Below are positions 4,244 through 6,108 of a stretch of 6,108 nucleotides of DNA, piece after piece (position 1 is the stretch's first letter; each line of letters opens with the position of its first letter). The DNA is taken from positions 1 to 6,108 of the forward strand of contig DJEQ01000052.1 in NCBI GenBank assembly GCA_002431355.1, read 5' to 3'. This stretch comes from Oribacterium sp. UBA5894 (GTDB lineage: Bacteria; Bacillota; Clostridia; Lachnospirales; Lachnospiraceae). The translations under genes and the position numbers were made by a program. Below the pieces are notes generated by a model, which saw nothing but the letters and a program-made list of their open reading frames with translations, made no database searches and was not told the DNA's origin.

Positions 4244-5458
4244 TCACTGCGCATTGTGTGCGTTGATTGCATCACGCATGCGCTCGAGGCCCTTCTTGAT
4301 GACACTTCTCGGCATTGCAAGGTTCAGACGAATATAGCCCGCTGCATTGCCTACGAAGAGGGAATTTCCACCCTCGAGGAGGACGCCTGCATTGTTTGCA
4401 AAGAAGCCTGGAAGATCCTCTACATCTGGAAGACATGCGGACATGTCCACCCATGCAAGATAAGTCGCCTCCGGAATATACATCTTGGCCTTCGGCATGT
4501 ACTCGGTCATGAATTCCTTGACGAACTCGAAGTTGCCATCGAGGTACTTCTTAAGCTCCTCAAGCCATGCACCACCCTCATCATAGGCAGCCTTGGCAGC
4601 CGTAAGGGAAAGCGGATTCACCATGCCGAATAGCTTATCGCGCTCCTGGAAGCGTGCACGAAGAGCCGGGTCACGAATGATGATGTTGGAGAAGGCAAGA
4701 CCTGCGATATTGAAGGTCTTCGATGGTGCCATGCAGGTGATGAGCTTCGGATAATCCTTCATAACCTTCGCCATCGGAATGTGCTTTCTGCCACAGCGAA
4801 TGAGATCACAGTGAATCTCATCGGAAACGATCCAGAGATTATACTTCTCTACGATCTCTGCGACGCGGCGAAGCTCCTCCTCGGTCCACATACGTCCAGA
4901 CGGATTCTGTGGATTGCACCAGAATACCAGCTTGCAGGCTGGATCAGCGCACTGCTTCTCGAAGTTCTCATAATCAAGCTCGAAGGTACCATCCTCCTTC
5001 TTCTTCAGCGGAGAAAGAAGGGCACCGACGCCAGCGTACTCAGCAGCATGAAGGAAATAGCCATAGGCTGGTGTATTCATGAGCACCTTCTCATCCTTCG
5101 TGCACAGTGTCTCTGTCAGCTGATACAGTGCAGGAATGATACCTGGGCGGAAGCAAAGCTCCTCCTCTGGGAAGCTCCAGTCATAATGATCCTTGCACCA
5201 CTTGCTGAAGGAATTGTAGTAGTCATGGGTGAAAACGCCGGTATAACCGAAGATACGACGGTCAAGGCGCTTACGAATTGCATCGATGATTTCCGGTGCA
5301 ACTGCAAAATCCATGTCGGCTACCCACATATGTACGAATTCATCGTCCTTGTATGGGAAGACCTTCTCTGGGCCAGCGTGGAAAATATAGCCACGGAAGC
5401 CATCTGTCTTTAATGCATTGGTATGCTGACGATCAATGATTTCATCAAAATTATACAT
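4244..5458 (-). CDS. patB: MalY/PatB-family PLP-dependent cystathionine beta-lyase / aminotransferase
   Basis: A complete 404-residue fold-type I PLP enzyme of the MalY/PatB subgroup. These cytosolic enzymes split C-S bonds in cystathionine, cysteine or related S-conjugates, giving pyruvate, ammonia and a thiol; some also act as aminotransferases or regulators. Visible signatures are MWVADMDFAVAPEI (44-57), FGYTG (70-74), CNPQNPSGRMWTEEEL (181-196, with Asn185 near the cofactor), VSDEIHCDL (211-219, Asp213 pairing with the pyridine nitrogen), APSKTFNIAGLAFSNIII (244-261, Lys247 forming the Schiff base) and GYIRLNLAMPR (374-384, Arg377 binding the substrate carboxylate). The ATG at 5458 is preceded by AGAGGAG (minus strand, 5466-5472). 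It lies 173 bases after the aminotransferase gene on the same strand, so it may be read from the same or its own promoter. Whether it serves methionine synthesis, cysteine breakdown or sulfide release is not decidable here. Confidence 0.93.
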   Translation of the reverse strand: MYNFDEIIDRQHTNALKTDGFRGYIFHAGPEKVFPYKDDEFVHMWVADMDFAVAPEIIDAIRKRLDRRIFGYTGVFTHDYYNSFSKWCKDHYDWSFPEEELCFRPGIIPALYQLTETLCTKDEKVLMNTPAYGYFLHAAEYAGVGALLSPLKKKEDGTFELDYENFEKQCADPACKLVFWCNPQNPSGRMWTEEELRRVAEIVEKYNLWIVSDEIHCDLIRCGRKHIPMAKVMKDYPKLITCMAPSKTFNIAGLAFSNIIIRDPALRARFQERDKLFGMVNPLSLTAAKAAYDEGGAWLEELKKYLDGNFEFVKEFMTEYMPKAKMYIPEATYLAWVDMSACLPDVEDLPGFFANNAGVLLEGGNSLFVGNAAGYIRLNLAMPRSVIKKGLERMRDAINAHNAQ

Positions 5459-5566
5459 TTTCTTTCTCCTCTCAAGGATTCTACCTGCAGCTCCTCATCG
5501 GTCTGTGGAAGAAGCCTATTCCGCAACTCTGCGAATCTTTTATTTATATGTGATGCCTTCGCCTGC

Positions 5567-5604
5567 GGACGGGGGAATTTCCTGACCACAGGAGCTCCCC
5601 GTCC
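5567..5604 (-). other. hairpin between the aminotransferase and PatB-like genes
   Basis: GGACGGGG (5567-5574) pairs with CCCCGTCC (5597-5604). An inner stem TCCTG (5580-5584) pairs with CAGGA (5589-5593) around ACCA. On the minus strand no T-run follows, so it is a weak intrinsic terminator for the aminotransferase transcript or a leader structure for the PatB-like gene. I see no known riboswitch and no convincing promoter between it and the PatB-like start. Confidence 0.4.
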
Positions 5605-5631
5605 AGTACGCGAAATCGACGGTATCCCGAC

Positions 5632-6108
5632 TTAGATGATTCTACGAATCCAGCCCTCTGGTGCCTCGATGGTACCCATCTGCATGCCGGTCAGCTGATC
5701 GTAGAGGGACTGAAGAACCGGTCCCATCTTCTCCATACCGCTTGCAAAGCAGATTTCCTTGCCATGATCCACGATCTTTCCGACCGGAGATACGACGGCT
5801 GCCGTACCACAGAGACCTGCCTCCACAAAGTTCGGAAGCTCTGCAAGCTCGACTGGACGCTCGGTCACCTGGATGCCCAGCTTTTCTCTGGCAACCTGAA
5901 TCAGGCTGCGACGTGTGATGGATGGTAAAATCGAATCAGACTTCGGAATGACAAGCTCGCCCTCCTTCGTGACGAAAACGAAGTTGGCACCGCCTGTTTC
6001 CTCGACATAGCGACGTGTCGCAGAATCCGGGAACAGGTTCTCATCATAGCCCTCGCCATGTGCCTTCACATAGGCATGCAGGCTCATTGCATAGTTAAGG
6101 CCAGCCTT
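5632..6108 (-). CDS. ilvE: branched-chain amino acid aminotransferase, C-terminal half (partial at window edge)
   Basis: The reading frame enters at the right edge and ends at TAA (5632-5634), giving 158 residues of a fold-type IV PLP aminotransferase. The enzyme interconverts leucine, isoleucine and valine with their 2-keto acids using 2-oxoglutarate/glutamate, the last step of their synthesis or first of their breakdown. The fragment opens with KAGLNYAMSLHAY, whose first Lys is the expected PLP-binding residue of the K-x-G-x-N-Y motif. It then shows the conserved EETGGANFVFV (about 37-47), PKSDSILPSITRRSL (about 56-70) and GLCGTAAVVSPVGKI (about 119-133, phosphate-binding region). It ends in EAPEGWIRRII, as in the long (about 340-360 residue) Bacillota and eukaryote-type enzymes. 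The ATG at 6087 is internal, not the start. The rest of the gene lies beyond 6108. Confidence 0.95.
   Translation of the reverse strand, partial: KAGLNYAMSLHAYVKAHGEGYDENLFPDSATRRYVEETGGANFVFVTKEGELVIPKSDSILPSITRRSLIQVAREKLGIQVTERPVELAELPNFVEAGLCGTAAVVSPVGKIVDHGKEICFASGMEKMGPVLQSLYDQLTGMQMGTIEAPEGWIRRII

Noticed and set aside
4781..5413. Plus-strand frame (210 codons) opposite the PatB-like gene
   Set aside because: It is antisense to intact PLP-enzyme motifs on the minus strand.

Overview
The window (about half G+C, strong AAAGGAGG-type ribosome binding sites, a MalY/PatB C-S lyase, a type II branched-chain aminotransferase and several small regulators) looks like chromosome of a low-to-mid-GC Bacillota, probably an anaerobic Clostridia or Erysipelotrichia relative. 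The family cannot be fixed from sequence alone. There are no transposases, tRNA or rRNA genes, CRISPR arrays or phage genes. No gap without a gene exceeds about 275 bases.

Layout. Plus strand: rfbC (dTDP-4-dehydrorhamnose 3,5-epimerase, 131-745), then an RluA-family pseudouridine synthase with an unusual internal insertion (834-1895). Next comes a regulated-looking block: a perfect 23-base palindrome (1987-2009), a promoter and leader hairpin, a 130-residue FMN-binding split-barrel (pyridoxamine-phosphate-oxidase-like) protein (2117-2509), a structured 3' region and a strong terminator, an HxlR-type regulator with its own promoter (2784-3158), and an XRE-type regulator with an uncharacterised C-terminal domain (3267-3974). 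A long hairpin (4101-4150) lies between this block and the convergent minus-strand genes. Those are a MalY/PatB-type PLP C-S lyase (5458-4244) and, upstream of it, the C-terminal half of a branched-chain amino acid aminotransferase, which runs off the right edge (6108-5632).

The most interesting point is regulatory. The promoter of the split-barrel gene and that of the HxlR gene carry the same 11-base box, GCTYATAAATT, ending exactly 10 bases before the -35 element. Both promoters have the same 17-base -35/-10 spacer. At the split-barrel gene the box is half of a perfect palindrome; at the HxlR gene only the single half is present. The HxlR protein keeps the family's N-terminal Cys-Pro, where a redox-sensing cysteine sits in some characterised members, and ends in an H-C-x2-C-x2-H cluster. 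I infer a small redox- or electrophile-responsive module in which the HxlR protein controls the flavin-type protein and itself. This is a hypothesis from motif and spacing, not a demonstrated system. The remaining genes are ordinary metabolic or RNA-modification genes.
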